A stretch of DNA of 64,000 bases, taken from assembly GCF_042676045.1 (NCBI RefSeq), contig NZ_JBHTJV010000002.1, forward strand, positions 124,001 through 188,000, given 5' to 3'. A model generated the notes under the pieces. It saw only the letters and a program-made list of their open reading frames with translations, searched no databases and had not been told where the DNA came from. The translations under genes and the position numbers were made by a program. Shown in pieces: positions 16,250 through 27,400 of this stretch. Source of the stretch: Pseudahrensia aquimaris. Its GTDB lineage: Bacteria; Pseudomonadota; Alphaproteobacteria; Rhizobiales; Rhizobiaceae. How positions within the stretch are numbered: position 1 is the stretch's first letter; each line of letters begins with the position of its first letter.

Positions 16250-18040
16250 GTGAAAAAGTCCTCCGGAACATCCTTGAGCAGCGGCCTTTTGGGTAACTTC
16301 AAATGGCTGTTTGTGTTCTCTGTTGCCGCCAACGTGTTGCTGCTGGCTATGCCGCTGCACATGATCGCGATTTACGATCGTGTCTTGGTATCGCGCAGCA
16401 CCGAAACCCTGCTCTATATCACCTTGATTGCGTTGGCGGCGTTGATGCTGTTGGGCGTGACCGAGGCTGTGCGTTCGATGGTGGCACAACGCATGTCAGC
16501 AAAGTTTGTCACCGACACTGCGGGAAAGCTGTTTAGTGGGTTGATCCATGCGAGCGAATCCACGGGCCGTAAATCCCAGATTATGCGTGATTTCTACTCG
16601 CTGCGGACCTTCCTATCGAGCCGCGCCATGATTGGCCTGTTCGATCTGCCTTTTACGCCGGTCTTTCTCGCACTGCTGTTCATGCTGCACATTCAATTGG
16701 GTGTCATCACGCTCATCGGTATATTGATGCTGGCCGGTTTGGCATGGGCCAATCGTTCGCTCAGCCTGTCTGATACGGAAGAAGCAACGCGTAGCAATTC
16801 GGACGCTGTGGGCTTCTCGCAGGCGCTGGTGACGCGGGCAGAAGACATTCGCGCGATGGGCCTGTTCCCGGCGTTCCTGCAGCGATGGGGCGGCAAGATG
16901 GATTCGGCTATGAGCTTTGCCGATCAATCCTCAAAGGTGCAGGCGTTCTTTTTCGGGCTGTCGCGCACCGTGCGTCAGGGCTTGCAGATCATCATCATGG
17001 CTTGGGGCGCTCATCTGGTTCTGGCTGGGGATTTGTCAGGTGGCGTGATCTTCGCAGCCTCACTGATTTCCAGTCGTGCTTTTGTGCCGGTGGAGCAAGT
17101 GATCGGCGCTTGGGACCGTATCACCCATGCGCGGGCGTCTTATAAGACATTGCATGAATTTATCGCGAGCCAGACTGAGCAAAAGTCGGCGGTGGTGCCT
17201 CAGTTGACTACAGGTGATGTCGAGTTTGAGAACGTCACATACGAAGTGCAGTCCGGCTCGCGGACTTTGCCGATCCTGAAAAACGTCAGCTTTAAACTGC
17301 AATCCGGTCATGTGCTGGCCATCATTGGTCCGACGGGCGCTGGCAAAACAACGCTTGCAAAACTAATGGCTGGTGCGCTGCACCCGACATCCGGCTCCGT
17401 GCGTTTGGACGGGTTTGAGTTGGCGCTGTGGCCCGATGAGCGCAAAGGCGAATCAATCGGTTACGTGCCGCAGGACGCCAGCCTCTTCCCCGGCTCGATT
17501 GCCGAGAATATTTCACGCTATGTGGCCGAGCCTGAAGAAGATGAAATAATAACCGCTGCGCGTAAGGCCAATATCCACGCCCAGATCGTGAAACTGCCTG
17601 AGGCTTATGCGACCGAAGTCGGCCCCGGCTTCCATGAATTGTCTGGCGGCCAACAGCAGCAGCTCGCAATGGCGCGGGCGTTTTTTGCAAGCCCCAGACT
17701 GTTGATTCTCGATGAACCCAACGCCCACCTCGACCAGAAGGCCGAGGATTCGTTGCTTCGTTCGTTGGCTCAGGCGCAGACGGAGGGCATTTCCTCCATC
17801 GTGGTGTCGCAGCGGCGCTCGATCTTGAAGGTGGCTGATTACGTTCTGACGCTCAATGAGGGCCAGGTTGTTTCGTTTAAGGAAAACCAAGGGCAGTGGC
17901 GTGCGCGGCGAGAGGATGATCGCGATGCGCCTGCAACAAAAACCGTCCCATCGCCGTACACCAAGCCGGAAGTCTCTTTTGAATCTCTCAACGCAGCCCG
18001 CCCCCGGTCGTCGGGGCATGTTCGGGTGGAGAGTGGCTAG
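16250..18040 (+). CDS. Type I secretion ABC exporter (PrtD-type permease/ATPase)
   Basis: Inner-membrane ABC exporter that powers one-step secretion of the giant protein at 21413. It has 596 residues: membrane domain to about 290, then an ABC domain from about 325. Walker A GPTGAGKT is at 360-367, the signature LSGGQQQQLAMARA from 464, and Walker B LLILDEP from about 484. No N-terminal C39 peptidase or C39-like domain is present, so it is the PrtD/LapB-like short type. Unusually, the H-loop histidine is replaced: IVVSQRRS has Gln521 where the switch His is expected. The start is GTG at 16250, and no in-frame ATG precedes the first helix. A tail of about 50 residues follows the ABC domain. It abuts the adaptor gene directly. 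Confidence 0.93.
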   Translation: MKKSSGTSLSSGLLGNFKWLFVFSVAANVLLLAMPLHMIAIYDRVLVSRSTETLLYITLIALAALMLLGVTEAVRSMVAQRMSAKFVTDTAGKLFSGLIHASESTGRKSQIMRDFYSLRTFLSSRAMIGLFDLPFTPVFLALLFMLHIQLGVITLIGILMLAGLAWANRSLSLSDTEEATRSNSDAVGFSQALVTRAEDIRAMGLFPAFLQRWGGKMDSAMSFADQSSKVQAFFFGLSRTVRQGLQIIIMAWGAHLVLAGDLSGGVIFAASLISSRAFVPVEQVIGAWDRITHARASYKTLHEFIASQTEQKSAVVPQLTTGDVEFENVTYEVQSGSRTLPILKNVSFKLQSGHVLAIIGPTGAGKTTLAKLMAGALHPTSGSVRLDGFELALWPDERKGESIGYVPQDASLFPGSIAENISRYVAEPEEDEIITAARKANIHAQIVKLPEAYATEVGPGFHELSGGQQQQLAMARAFFASPRLLILDEPNAHLDQKAEDSLLRSLAQAQTEGISSIVVSQRRSILKVADYVLTLNEGQVVSFKENQGQWRARREDDRDAPATKTVPSPYTKPEVSFESLNAARPRSSGHVRVESG

Positions 18041-19543
18041 ATGACACAGAGCAAAACCCGCGAAATCGAATGGAATGTGAACGCGAAGGTGGACAGCCGG
18101 CCCATCGTGCGCGCTGGTCTGTGGTCGATCGGTTTTACGATGATCGTGTTCTTTTTCTGGGGTTCGTTTGCGCATCTTGAATCTGCTGTGATCACGCCCG
18201 GCACGCTTGTATCGGAGGGGCGCAACAAGCTCATTCAACATTCGACTGGCGGTCGCGTTTCACGCATTTTGGTGCGTGAAGGCATGTATCTCACAGCAGG
18301 ACAGGCTGTGCTTGAGTTGGATGAAACGAAAGCAGCAGCTGATCTTTCACGGTTGGAAGCACGGTATGCTTCGCTGAATGCATTGAAAACGCGCTTGCAG
18401 GCCGAGCGGTTGGGCGGGACAGGGTTTGATCCTGTCGCCAACCCTGATCTGGGTGGTCTACGCCTTGGCAATAATCCGCTTGATGGGCGCAGCGGTTCCG
18501 ACGTTTTGACCAATATCGAGCCGTTGGCTTTGAGGGGCACCCAAGAAGCGCCATCGGTTGCCAACACATTCTCTCACGATGCGATTGCGGCCTTCATTGG
18601 TGGCAAGTTTGACCAGCTCACGACCGCTGGTGTGGAACCGCCGCGCGATGCGCTGATGGACAGCCAGCGAGATGCCTATAACTCCGGCCGCGATTTGCTC
18701 GATAAAGAAATCGCAGCGTTGGAGCGCAAGGCGGAGACGTTGGTGCAGCAAAAAGCAGGACACCGTGCGCGTATCGAGTCGCAAAAGCGGCTTCTTCAAT
18801 TGACCCGCGAAGAGGTGCGCCGTCTCGCGCCGCTCGCATCATCCGGCTACGTACCCCGCAATCGATTGCGGGACCGTCAAAGATCGATCGCCGAACTGCA
18901 AGGCAATATTGCAGCTATGGAACTCGATGCCGCTGCCTTCAGCACACAGAAGGCAGAGATTGATGTTCAGATCGAGCGCACAAAGGCTGCGAAATCTGAT
19001 GCTGCGTCAAAAGAATATGCTCGTATCGTTGCCGAGCTTGCCGAGATCGAAGATCAACGTAAAGCCGCGCGCGCTACGTTGCGCGATATGGTCGTTCGCT
19101 CGCCGGTCTCCGGCAATTTGACGAGCTTGAAAGTTACCACCGAAGGCGGTGTCTTTGGCAGTGGCGACGTGATCGGTGAAATTGTGCCGGAAGGTGCCCC
19201 ATTGCTGGTGGAAGCGCGGGTTCAACCTTCTGATATTGATTTTGTTCGCATCGGCCAAGAGGCGGATATTGCGGTCACAGCCTTTGACCGCCGTCTGGAC
19301 GACACACTGACAGGCCGCGTTGTGTATCGGTCTGCGGATGCTGAGCAGGACGAAAAGACTGGCGAACAGTATTTTGTAGCCCGTCTGCGCTTTGATGACA
19401 GCGAGAAGAACGCTGCCAACCGCGCCAAGTTGCAAGCTGGCATGCAGGGCGAAGTCTACATCCACACAGGTTCTCAAACCTTCCTTACCTATCTGACCAA
19501 GCCGCTGATGGATTCATTCCGTCGGGCGTTCAGGGAACGTTGA
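18041..19543 (+). CDS. HlyD-family periplasmic adaptor of type I secretion
   Basis: Membrane-fusion protein linking the ABC exporter to the TolC-type channel, 500 residues. A single transmembrane helix lies at about 24-44 after a short cytoplasmic N-terminus. The first lipoyl half motif follows (QHSTGGRVSRILVREGMYL), then a long coiled coil at about 100-330, rich in Lys, Glu, Gln and Arg. The second lipoyl half is VVRSPVSGNLTSL, and the C-terminal beta domain includes VEARVQPSDIDFVRIGQEADI. An insertion of about 60 residues without coiled-coil character interrupts the N-terminal part of the hairpin. Its ATG follows the exporter stop with no gap, so the two are translated together. Confidence 0.94.
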   Translation: MTQSKTREIEWNVNAKVDSRPIVRAGLWSIGFTMIVFFFWGSFAHLESAVITPGTLVSEGRNKLIQHSTGGRVSRILVREGMYLTAGQAVLELDETKAAADLSRLEARYASLNALKTRLQAERLGGTGFDPVANPDLGGLRLGNNPLDGRSGSDVLTNIEPLALRGTQEAPSVANTFSHDAIAAFIGGKFDQLTTAGVEPPRDALMDSQRDAYNSGRDLLDKEIAALERKAETLVQQKAGHRARIESQKRLLQLTREEVRRLAPLASSGYVPRNRLRDRQRSIAELQGNIAAMELDAAAFSTQKAEIDVQIERTKAAKSDAASKEYARIVAELAEIEDQRKAARATLRDMVVRSPVSGNLTSLKVTTEGGVFGSGDVIGEIVPEGAPLLVEARVQPSDIDFVRIGQEADIAVTAFDRRLDDTLTGRVVYRSADAEQDEKTGEQYFVARLRFDDSEKNAANRAKLQAGMQGEVYIHTGSQTFLTYLTKPLMDSFRRAFRER

Positions 19544-19700
19544 GATGGATAAAAATTGAGTGAATTTGCCAACCGGATCGCGAGTGAAATTTGGCAAGAG
19601 TGACACCGGAGAAAGGGTGCATCCCACAAAGGATGCGCCTAGCCGGGGTTGAAAGCAAAGAGATCCGATGTGTCGGATCGCGTTGAGTGAGTGAGTTGTT
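19544..19700 (+). other. Structured 157-base spacer between adaptor and outer-membrane gene
   Basis: The spacer can fold into three successive stem-loops. The first pairs TTGCCAA (19566-19572) with TTGGCAA (19590-19596). The second is a 10-bp stem with two G-U pairs between 19615-19624 and 19631-19640 around a 6-base loop. The third is a perfect 7-bp stem, GATCCGA (19662-19668) and TCGGATC (19673-19679), with a TGTG loop. CGGATCGCG occurs twice, at about 19574 and 19675, each followed within a few bases by GAGTGA. No T-run follows, so it is not a plain terminator. It may set different levels for the inner-membrane pair and the outer-membrane/cargo pair. Confidence 0.5.
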
Positions 19701-21413
19701 ATGGTTCATCGCAAACCGATATCGGGGGCGATACCGGGGGAAAAAAGAAAGTGCAGTCGCAAGACTGTGCTGGCGGGCACGGCTGCGCTGTCGCTTGCGA
19801 TGGGTGGCATTGCACTTTCCCTTCCCGCTTTTGGCGAGAACAACGGCTCCGCACTTCTGCGCGGGTCTTCGACGGCTGTTGTGCAGCCGCAAGAGCAATT
19901 GCGGACGACATCCGGCTTTGTGTTGCCAACGGAAGTCATTGGTGACGTTGAGCCTGCGACTGGCTTTGAAATCCACGAGAAGGAAAGCTGGTTCCCCTTG
20001 CGCGAATTGGGCAAAGGCTTCCGTGAAGGCGTGCATTATCTGAAGGACAATTTGGTCGACACAATCCTGTTTCGTGACAGCCATGACGCTTTGGAATCGC
20101 GTGATGTTGTTTTCCAATTGCCAAAGCGCGAACCACTGCGTTCCTCCATGATGCACAGCGCCAATTTCAACACGGAACTGCGCGGCACGGCGACCGTATC
20201 CGACAGCATCTCGGCAGCTCTGCGTGGTAGTTATGCTACGCGCCAGCGGCTTGAGCGGGCCAACGCCGAGAAGGCGCGTGAATTTGCTGCGCTTGCTGGG
20301 TTCTTGCCGACAATCAATTTTACGGCTGAAGCGAGCAAGGCGCGCACCAATTCGGTGACGCAGGGGTCGTTCGATCAAGATCAGATTCAACTGTCGCTGG
20401 AAGCGGCTGTGCCGCTGTTCACCAGCGGTGTGAATCTCAACACTTACCGTCAGGCCAAGCATGTGCGCCGTGCTGCGGACTTCTCTTATCTGGCTGAAGA
20501 GCATCGTGCAGCGCTTGAAGCTGTGGCGGCCCACATCAATCTGCGTCTCAATCGGAAGGTTGAACAGGCTCTGCGCAAGAACGTGAACGCCTCAAAGCGC
20601 ATCACTGATATTTCGCGGCGCTTGTTTGAAGGCGGTGATGCCAGCCGCACGGATATTGCTATCGCGCAGGCCAATCTGGAGAGCGCAAAGGCCGAGTTGG
20701 ATATTGCCCGCCGTTCCCGTGAAGAATTGGAAGCCGATTATCGCAGCGTTACGGCGAGGGAAGCGGCGAAACATCTTCGGCTCCAGAACATCGAAAAGCT
20801 ACTGCCGAAAACGGTCGAAGAGGCTGTTGAATCGGCGTTGGCTTACAATCCTGATCTTAACGCTGCGCGTCATACGGCGTTGGCCAGCGAGAGCAATGCC
20901 AAGGTTGTGCGTGGCCAGTTCGGCCCGCAGATCAGCGCTTTCGGGCGTTATGACAAATATCTCTACGATTCCGTGCAACCGGATAGAGACGATGATTATA
21001 CGATCGGCGTGCGCCTGCGGATGCCGTTGCTGGATCTTTCTACCGTACCCACCATTGATGCTGCGCGGCACGAGGCGGCTGAAGCGAACTATCGTGCGCT
21101 CGAACAGGGCCGTCAGTTGCGCCGCCAGGTTGAGCGTCAGTGGAGCACATACCGTTCTGCCAAGCGCCGGGTTGCCATTGCGCAGCGGCAGGTTGCAGCA
21201 ATCGAGAAGAGCCTTGAGGGAGCGCGTCGTGAATTTGAAGCCGGGTTCCGTTCGGTAACGGATGTGTTGAACGAGCAGGTTCGTCTGACGCGGGCGAGTA
21301 TCGCGTTGCAACAGGCAATTCATGAGAAAGAACTCGCAGCTTACGAACTCGCATTTTCAAGTGCACGTCATAGTGTGCAGCATCTGGCTGCCGTTGGCGG
21401 GGGTTTGCACTGA
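19701..21413 (+). CDS. TolC-family outer membrane channel of type I secretion
   Basis: Outer-membrane efflux channel, 570 residues, completing the secretion system. The TolC-like domain with its two repeats spans about 165-555: ALAGFLPTINFTAEASKAR, a long helix pair, then NPDLNAARHTALASES and the second strand set RYDKYLYDSVQPDRDDDYTIGVRLRMPL cut by a variable loop. The last helix holds EFEAGFRSVTDVLNEQ, as in TolC. Ahead of it lies an N-terminal region of about 160 residues not seen in short TolC proteins. It includes a hydrophobic segment (VLAGTAALSLAMGGIALSLP) that serves as a signal peptide after a basic stretch. Its TGA overlaps the cargo ATG (TGATG), coupling channel and cargo translation. 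Confidence 0.93.
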   Translation: MVHRKPISGAIPGEKRKCSRKTVLAGTAALSLAMGGIALSLPAFGENNGSALLRGSSTAVVQPQEQLRTTSGFVLPTEVIGDVEPATGFEIHEKESWFPLRELGKGFREGVHYLKDNLVDTILFRDSHDALESRDVVFQLPKREPLRSSMMHSANFNTELRGTATVSDSISAALRGSYATRQRLERANAEKAREFAALAGFLPTINFTAEASKARTNSVTQGSFDQDQIQLSLEAAVPLFTSGVNLNTYRQAKHVRRAADFSYLAEEHRAALEAVAAHINLRLNRKVEQALRKNVNASKRITDISRRLFEGGDASRTDIAIAQANLESAKAELDIARRSREELEADYRSVTAREAAKHLRLQNIEKLLPKTVEEAVESALAYNPDLNAARHTALASESNAKVVRGQFGPQISAFGRYDKYLYDSVQPDRDDDYTIGVRLRMPLLDLSTVPTIDAARHEAAEANYRALEQGRQLRRQVERQWSTYRSAKRRVAIAQRQVAAIEKSLEGARREFEAGFRSVTDVLNEQVRLTRASIALQQAIHEKELAAYELAFSSARHSVQHLAAVGGGLH

Positions 21414-24400
21414 TGGGTTACTCGTCGGGCAAGATACCTTCACTCGCTCGCGAGGAATTTGAAGGAGGGTACGCCTATTCTGTGCCCGGTCATTCGGCTG
21501 AATACGGCTGGAAAATGACGCCTAACTATTCCGCCCTTTTGTGGACGGACATGGCCTATGAAATCCTCGACGATTGTCGAGCGATCAGTTTTGCCGACAT
21601 TATGGTGATGCAGGACGAAGATGGTGAGACCACCACTTTCCAGCGTGAAACAGGGTCGTTTGTCCTTGATCTGTCTTCCCCCACCGAGGGGTTGGCTATG
21701 CCCGAACCGGAAGCCGATGACGACGGAAACAGTTCTGTGTCGTCCATTACGGCTGAGCGTGATGATGCAACGATCATCAATGTTCATGATCTCTATACAA
21801 ACCCCGTTGCTGATGAGTTGGCCGTATCCAAGGCTTGGGCCGCGAAGGGTGAAGTTTCGGTGCTGCCGGGTGGCAAGATCGCCTATTTTCCGCCAGACGA
21901 TGGCGGTGGCATCGATGAGGTGACCTTCATTCTTCATGACGGTCACTGGAATACTGAAGTGATGAAGGTGCGCATCGAAGATCGGCAACCGGTCGCGGAG
22001 ATTGGATCGCAGCTTGTTCCCAATCAGATGGATGATCTGGGTTCCGAGGTGAATTTTGACATTGGTTCGTTCCTTACCGACCATCTGATCGGTGACATGG
22101 CGACAATCCAGATCACAGGTCTCCCGCCAGGATTGAACTACGATACTGCGCGTATGCGCATTGAAGGTACGATTGCCGAGGATGTGATCACAGGTCAGGC
22201 GTATCGGGTGTCCGTTATTATCCATACGGCTGACCGTCAGATGATGATGACGTCGTTTGAGTGGATGGTGCGCGATGCGCGTGCCGTTGACCAAGGACCG
22301 GTGCTGGCGCCCATCGCGCCTGCGCAATCTGTCACGGATGATGCGGCTGCGGCCTCGGTGCTGTTCACTGTGGCTGCTGCGACGACGCTGGCCAGCCGCG
22401 CCTTTTCGCTCGATAGACTGGCTGATCAGCCGCTTTCCGGTGCCAGCGCTGCGCAGCCAAACTTTCAGCTTGGTCGCGCATCGTCCATGCTTGCCAATGC
22501 GCAGGGTGAGGGTGCGCTAAGCGGTTCAGGCGGCGACGATGATCTGCTGGGTAATTTGATCGCGCCTAGTGACCCTCTTTCAGAGGTTGAGGACGAAGAA
22601 GAAGAAGAGATTGAAGGCACCACGCTGCCGATTGGCCCGACGCCTTCACGTGACTCCGATATACTGGAAGTGCCCCCTGCCACGCCTGTTGCGTTGGACA
22701 GTCCAAAGCCAACGGAAGACACATCGACAGGCGGCAGTGGATCGACGGGGCAATCCAACTCTGCGCCATTTGCAGGAACGCCATCGCAGGTGGTTACGCT
22801 GGAGGAGACAGCGGTATCCGACATCAATGTGTTAGTGGCGGCGTTTGATCCGGACGGCGATCCACTAGCGGTGCTTTCGGCAAGTGCGCAAAACGGTCAA
22901 GTTGCGGTCAATTCTGACGGCACGCTGGACTATACGCCCGACAATCTGTTCAACGGCTTTGACACCATCAGCTACGAAATCGCCGATAGCCGAGGAAATA
23001 CTGCCCAAGGCAATCTTTCGATTGAGGTTGTGCCTGTCAACGATGCGCCCGTGCTGCAAGCGCAGCCGCAGCGCACGGTTGCGGAAGACAGTGCTATTGT
23101 TTTTAACGTTCTGACCCTTGCCAGTGATGAAGACGGTGATCCGCTTTCTGTGACTCAGGCGTCATCCGACATTGGCGTCGTGACAATCAATGGGAGTGAC
23201 AACACTCTTCTTTTTACACCGCCAGCTGATTATTTCGGCACCGCAACGATTACGTTTACGGTTGCAGATGGAAATGGTGGCTCAGTTGTTTCTGTTGCCG
23301 CGGTCGAAGTCACACCTGTCAACGATCAGCCGGTTCAAACCGCCGATGTTGCGCGGGTGGACGAAGACAGTTCGGTGGTTATCGATGTGCTGGCTAACGA
23401 CAGCGACATTGACAACGCACTGGACCCAGCGACGTTACAAATTGTCGGAACGGCTGCGGCAGGTGATACTCTGATCGTTGCTGGACAGGGCGAATGGTCG
23501 GTGGATCTCGTCACCGGTACCATTCGTTTCACACCGGTAGTGGCGTTTGCCGGAACGCCCGATCCAATTTTCTACACTGTTGCCGACGTCGATGGTTTGG
23601 CAGGCGAGCCGGTGAGCGTTTCCGTAACCGTGGACGAAATCAACGATCGTCCTGTTGGCGTTGATGACGCTGCCAGCGTGCTGGAAGACGGCAGTGTTGT
23701 CATTTCCGTGCTGGATAACGATAGCGATATTGATGGCTCTCTTGATCCGGCAACGCTGCAAATCGTTGGAACAGCGGTGGCAGGTGATAGTCTTGTTGTG
23801 GTTGGCGAAGGCGTTTGGGATTTGTCTTTGGTCGACGGCACAATCATGTTTACACCGGAGCCTGACTTTGCCGGTGTCGTGACCCCAATTGCTTACACGA
23901 TTGCCGATGATGATGGTGCGCTGACAGATCCAATTGCCGTCACCGTATCTCTGATTGGTGTGAACGACGCACCATTGGCCGCGGACGATACTGCGCTTGT
24001 GGGCGAGGACGGTTCCGTGACGATTGCCGTGTTAGGCAACGATTCTGATATCGATAATTCGCTGCTAGGTTCAAGCCTTCAGATTGTTGGCACAGCTGCG
24101 GCTGGCGATGTGCTGACGGTTGCCGGGCAAGGTGTCTGGTCGATCAGTTCAGGCTCCATCGTCTTTGTGCCTGAGCCCGATTTTGCGGGTTTGGTTGACC
24201 CAATTTCCTACATCGTGCGTGACAGTGCAGGTGCGGCTTCAAATCTTGCCAGTGTTACCGTCACCATCATACCTGAAAATGATGCGCCTGTTGGTACTGC
24301 TGATACCGCTGTGGTGGGTGAAGACCGTGCGGTTGCCATCAATGTTCTTCTCAATGACGTGGACATCGACAGCCCGCTCAACCCTGCAAGCTTACAGATC

Positions 24401-27400
24401 GTTGGCACGGCAGCGGCGGGTGACAGCCTCACTGTTGCGGGCGAAGGCATATGGACGGTTGATACAGGCGCTGGTTCGCTCATCTTCACACCAGACGCCA
24501 ACTATGATGGCACTGTTACACCGATCAACTACGTAATCTCCGACATCGAAGGCTTGAGTTCGGCACCAACGGCTGTGACCGTCACCATCACGCCCGAAAA
24601 TGATACGCCAACAGGCATCGGTGACGATGCTACAGTGAACGAGGATGGCTCTGTTTCCATTCAAGTTCTGGATAACGATATCGACATTGACGGAACGTTG
24701 GTTGCTTCCACCATCCAGATCGAGGGCACCGCCAATCCGGGAGATTCACTGGTGGTTACCGGGCAGGGTGTCTGGGACATCAACACAACAACGGGTTCCA
24801 TCATTTTCACGCCGGAGGCCAATTATGCCGGCTCTGTTTCCAACATTCGCTACACCGTTTTGGACGATGGTGGCGCTGCGACCAACAGCACGCTGGTTTC
24901 TGTCACCATCGTTTCGATCAATGATGTGCCAGTTGCGGTTTCCAACACTGATACCGTTTTTGAGGATGGTTCGGTTACCATTAACGTGCTGGACAATGAC
25001 AGTGATGTTGATGGCGTCCTGATTGCCTCGACGGTTCAAATTGTTGGCACGGCGGCGGCTGGTGACAGCCTTTCTGTGCCGGGCGAGGGCGTTTGGAGCA
25101 TCAATGCGGGTGGTTCGATTACCTTCACGCCGGCTCCCAATTTCGTGGGTATCGTTACGCCCATAGAATACACCGTGAGTGACGATGAAGGTGCTGTTTC
25201 ATTGCCTGCGCAAGTGTCGGTCACTATCCAAGAGGTCAACGACGCGCCTTCTGCTGTTGATGATGCCAATACAGTGGTGGAAGACGGCTCCGTTGCTATC
25301 AATGTCTTGATCAACGATTCTGACAGCGACGGCATTTTGGTGCCTGGCAGCATTCAAATCACAGGAACGGCCAATCCAGGTGATACTCTCGTGGTGGCGG
25401 GCGAAGGCGAGTGGATGGTCGATGGCGCGACAGGCCAGATCGTCTTCACTCCGGAAGCGAATTATACGGGGCTTGTCTCGGACATAACCTATACCGTCCA
25501 AGATGAAGACGGCGCAGTATCCAATCCGGCAACCGTTTCGGTGGTCATTGTGGCGGACAACGATGCACCGATCGCTGCTGACGATAGCGAGAGTGGCACG
25601 GAAGATGTTGCGCTGGTTTTCGATGTGCTTGCCAATGACATTGACCTCGATGGAACGCTCAATCCTGCCAGCGTTCAGATTGTTGGAACGATCAATCCGG
25701 GCGATTCTTTCGCGGTAGCGGGCGAAGGCGTTTGGAGTATCGATGCCGCCACTGGCGCAATTACTTTTACGCCGGAAGCGCATTTCAACGGTGCGATCTC
25801 ACCAGTGTCTTACACGGTGCGAGACAATTTGGGCACGCTGTCCAACCCTGCGCAATTGAGCGGCGCTTTACTTGCCGTAAACGATGCACCCGATGCTGGA
25901 ACGATAGCGGTTGCCACGACTGACGAAGATACCGTGAGCCTGCCCATTGATGTTCTCTTAGCGGCCAGCGATGTGGATGGTGATGCCATCATTGTGAATG
26001 GTGCGATTGCGCTAAACGGTCAGGTGATCGTCGATGGCAACGGCGATCTGGTCTACACCCCGGATACAAACTATTTCGGCGCCGATACGATCTCCTACTC
26101 GCTGGATGATGGCAATGGTGGAACCACTACAGCCAGCGTTGACATCGTTGTTGTGTCGGTCAACGACGCTCCCACCACAAGCGCGCCGACTCTGCAAAAC
26201 ACGGGCGAAGACACTACGCTTGCCAATATCGACGTTCTGGCTTTTGCCAACGATATCGAAGGCGACGCCCTCACGGTTACTGCGGCTTCGTCGCCCAATG
26301 GCACGGTTACGATCAACGGCGACAACACGCTTACATATACCCCAGACGCCGATTATTCCGGCGTGGATCAGATTAGCTATACGGTCTCTGACGGCAATGG
26401 TGGCACGGTTTCCGGCGAGCAATTCGTCGTCGTTGCCGCGATCAACGACGCGCCTGAAGCGGTTGCCGATGTGCAATCGGGTGATGAAGATACCGTGGTT
26501 GTTGTTCAGGTTCTGGACAATGACAGTGACATCGATTCTGCGCTTGATCCGGCGTCTATCCAGATCGTTGGTACCGCCGTCGCAGGTGATCCACTCACAG
26601 TGGCTGGCGAAGGCGTCTGGTCGGTTGATGGGGTGAATGGCACGATCAGTTTTACGCCGGAAGCCAATTATAACGGACCCGTTGCGCCGATTGAGTATGT
26701 GGTGGCGGATATTGAGGGCCTGGTTTCGACTGGCGCTCAGGTCAATGTTTCGCTGAATGCGGTAAACGATACGCCGGTGGCTGCTAATGACGTCGCCAGT
26801 GTTGCTGAGGACTCCTCGGTGGTCATCGATGTTTTGGCGAACGACAGCGATGTTGAAGGCACGCTCGATCCGGCCAGTGTGCGCATCACGGGAACAAGTG
26901 CTGCGGGCGACCCTTTGGTGGTATCCGGCGAAGGCGTCTGGACGGTCGATACAAGCAATGGCCGCATTACTTTTACGCCTGAGGCGAATTACGCCGGTGT
27001 CGTTACACCTATTCAATACACGGTCCGTGATGGCGATGGTGCATTGAGCAACAGCGCGACGGTCTCGGTCACGATAGGTGCTGGAAACGATGCGCCAACA
27101 GCGGGCGATATCGCGCTGACGGGCGATGAAGACACTTCGACTGTCTTCGACATTGCAGCCGCTACAGACGATCTTGATGGCACGATTGATCTAGGATCAA
27201 TCCAGATTGTCGGAACACCAGCGGCGGGTGTTTCATTGCCCGTTGCGGGCGAAGGCGTCTGGAGCATTGATGGAGTTGCGGGCACGATCACTTTCACGCC
27301 GCAAGCAGACTATGACGGAGCGGTCGCGCCCATCCAATATACGGTTCGTGACGATCTCGGCGCGATCTCCAACGTGGCAACGCTGACGGCTACCATAACA

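Noticed and set aside
21413..22756. LapA-type N-terminal retention module with LapG cleavage site
   Set aside because: No TAAG/AAAG-type cleavage motif preceded by the expected fold was recognised, and no lapG or lapD gene lies in the window.
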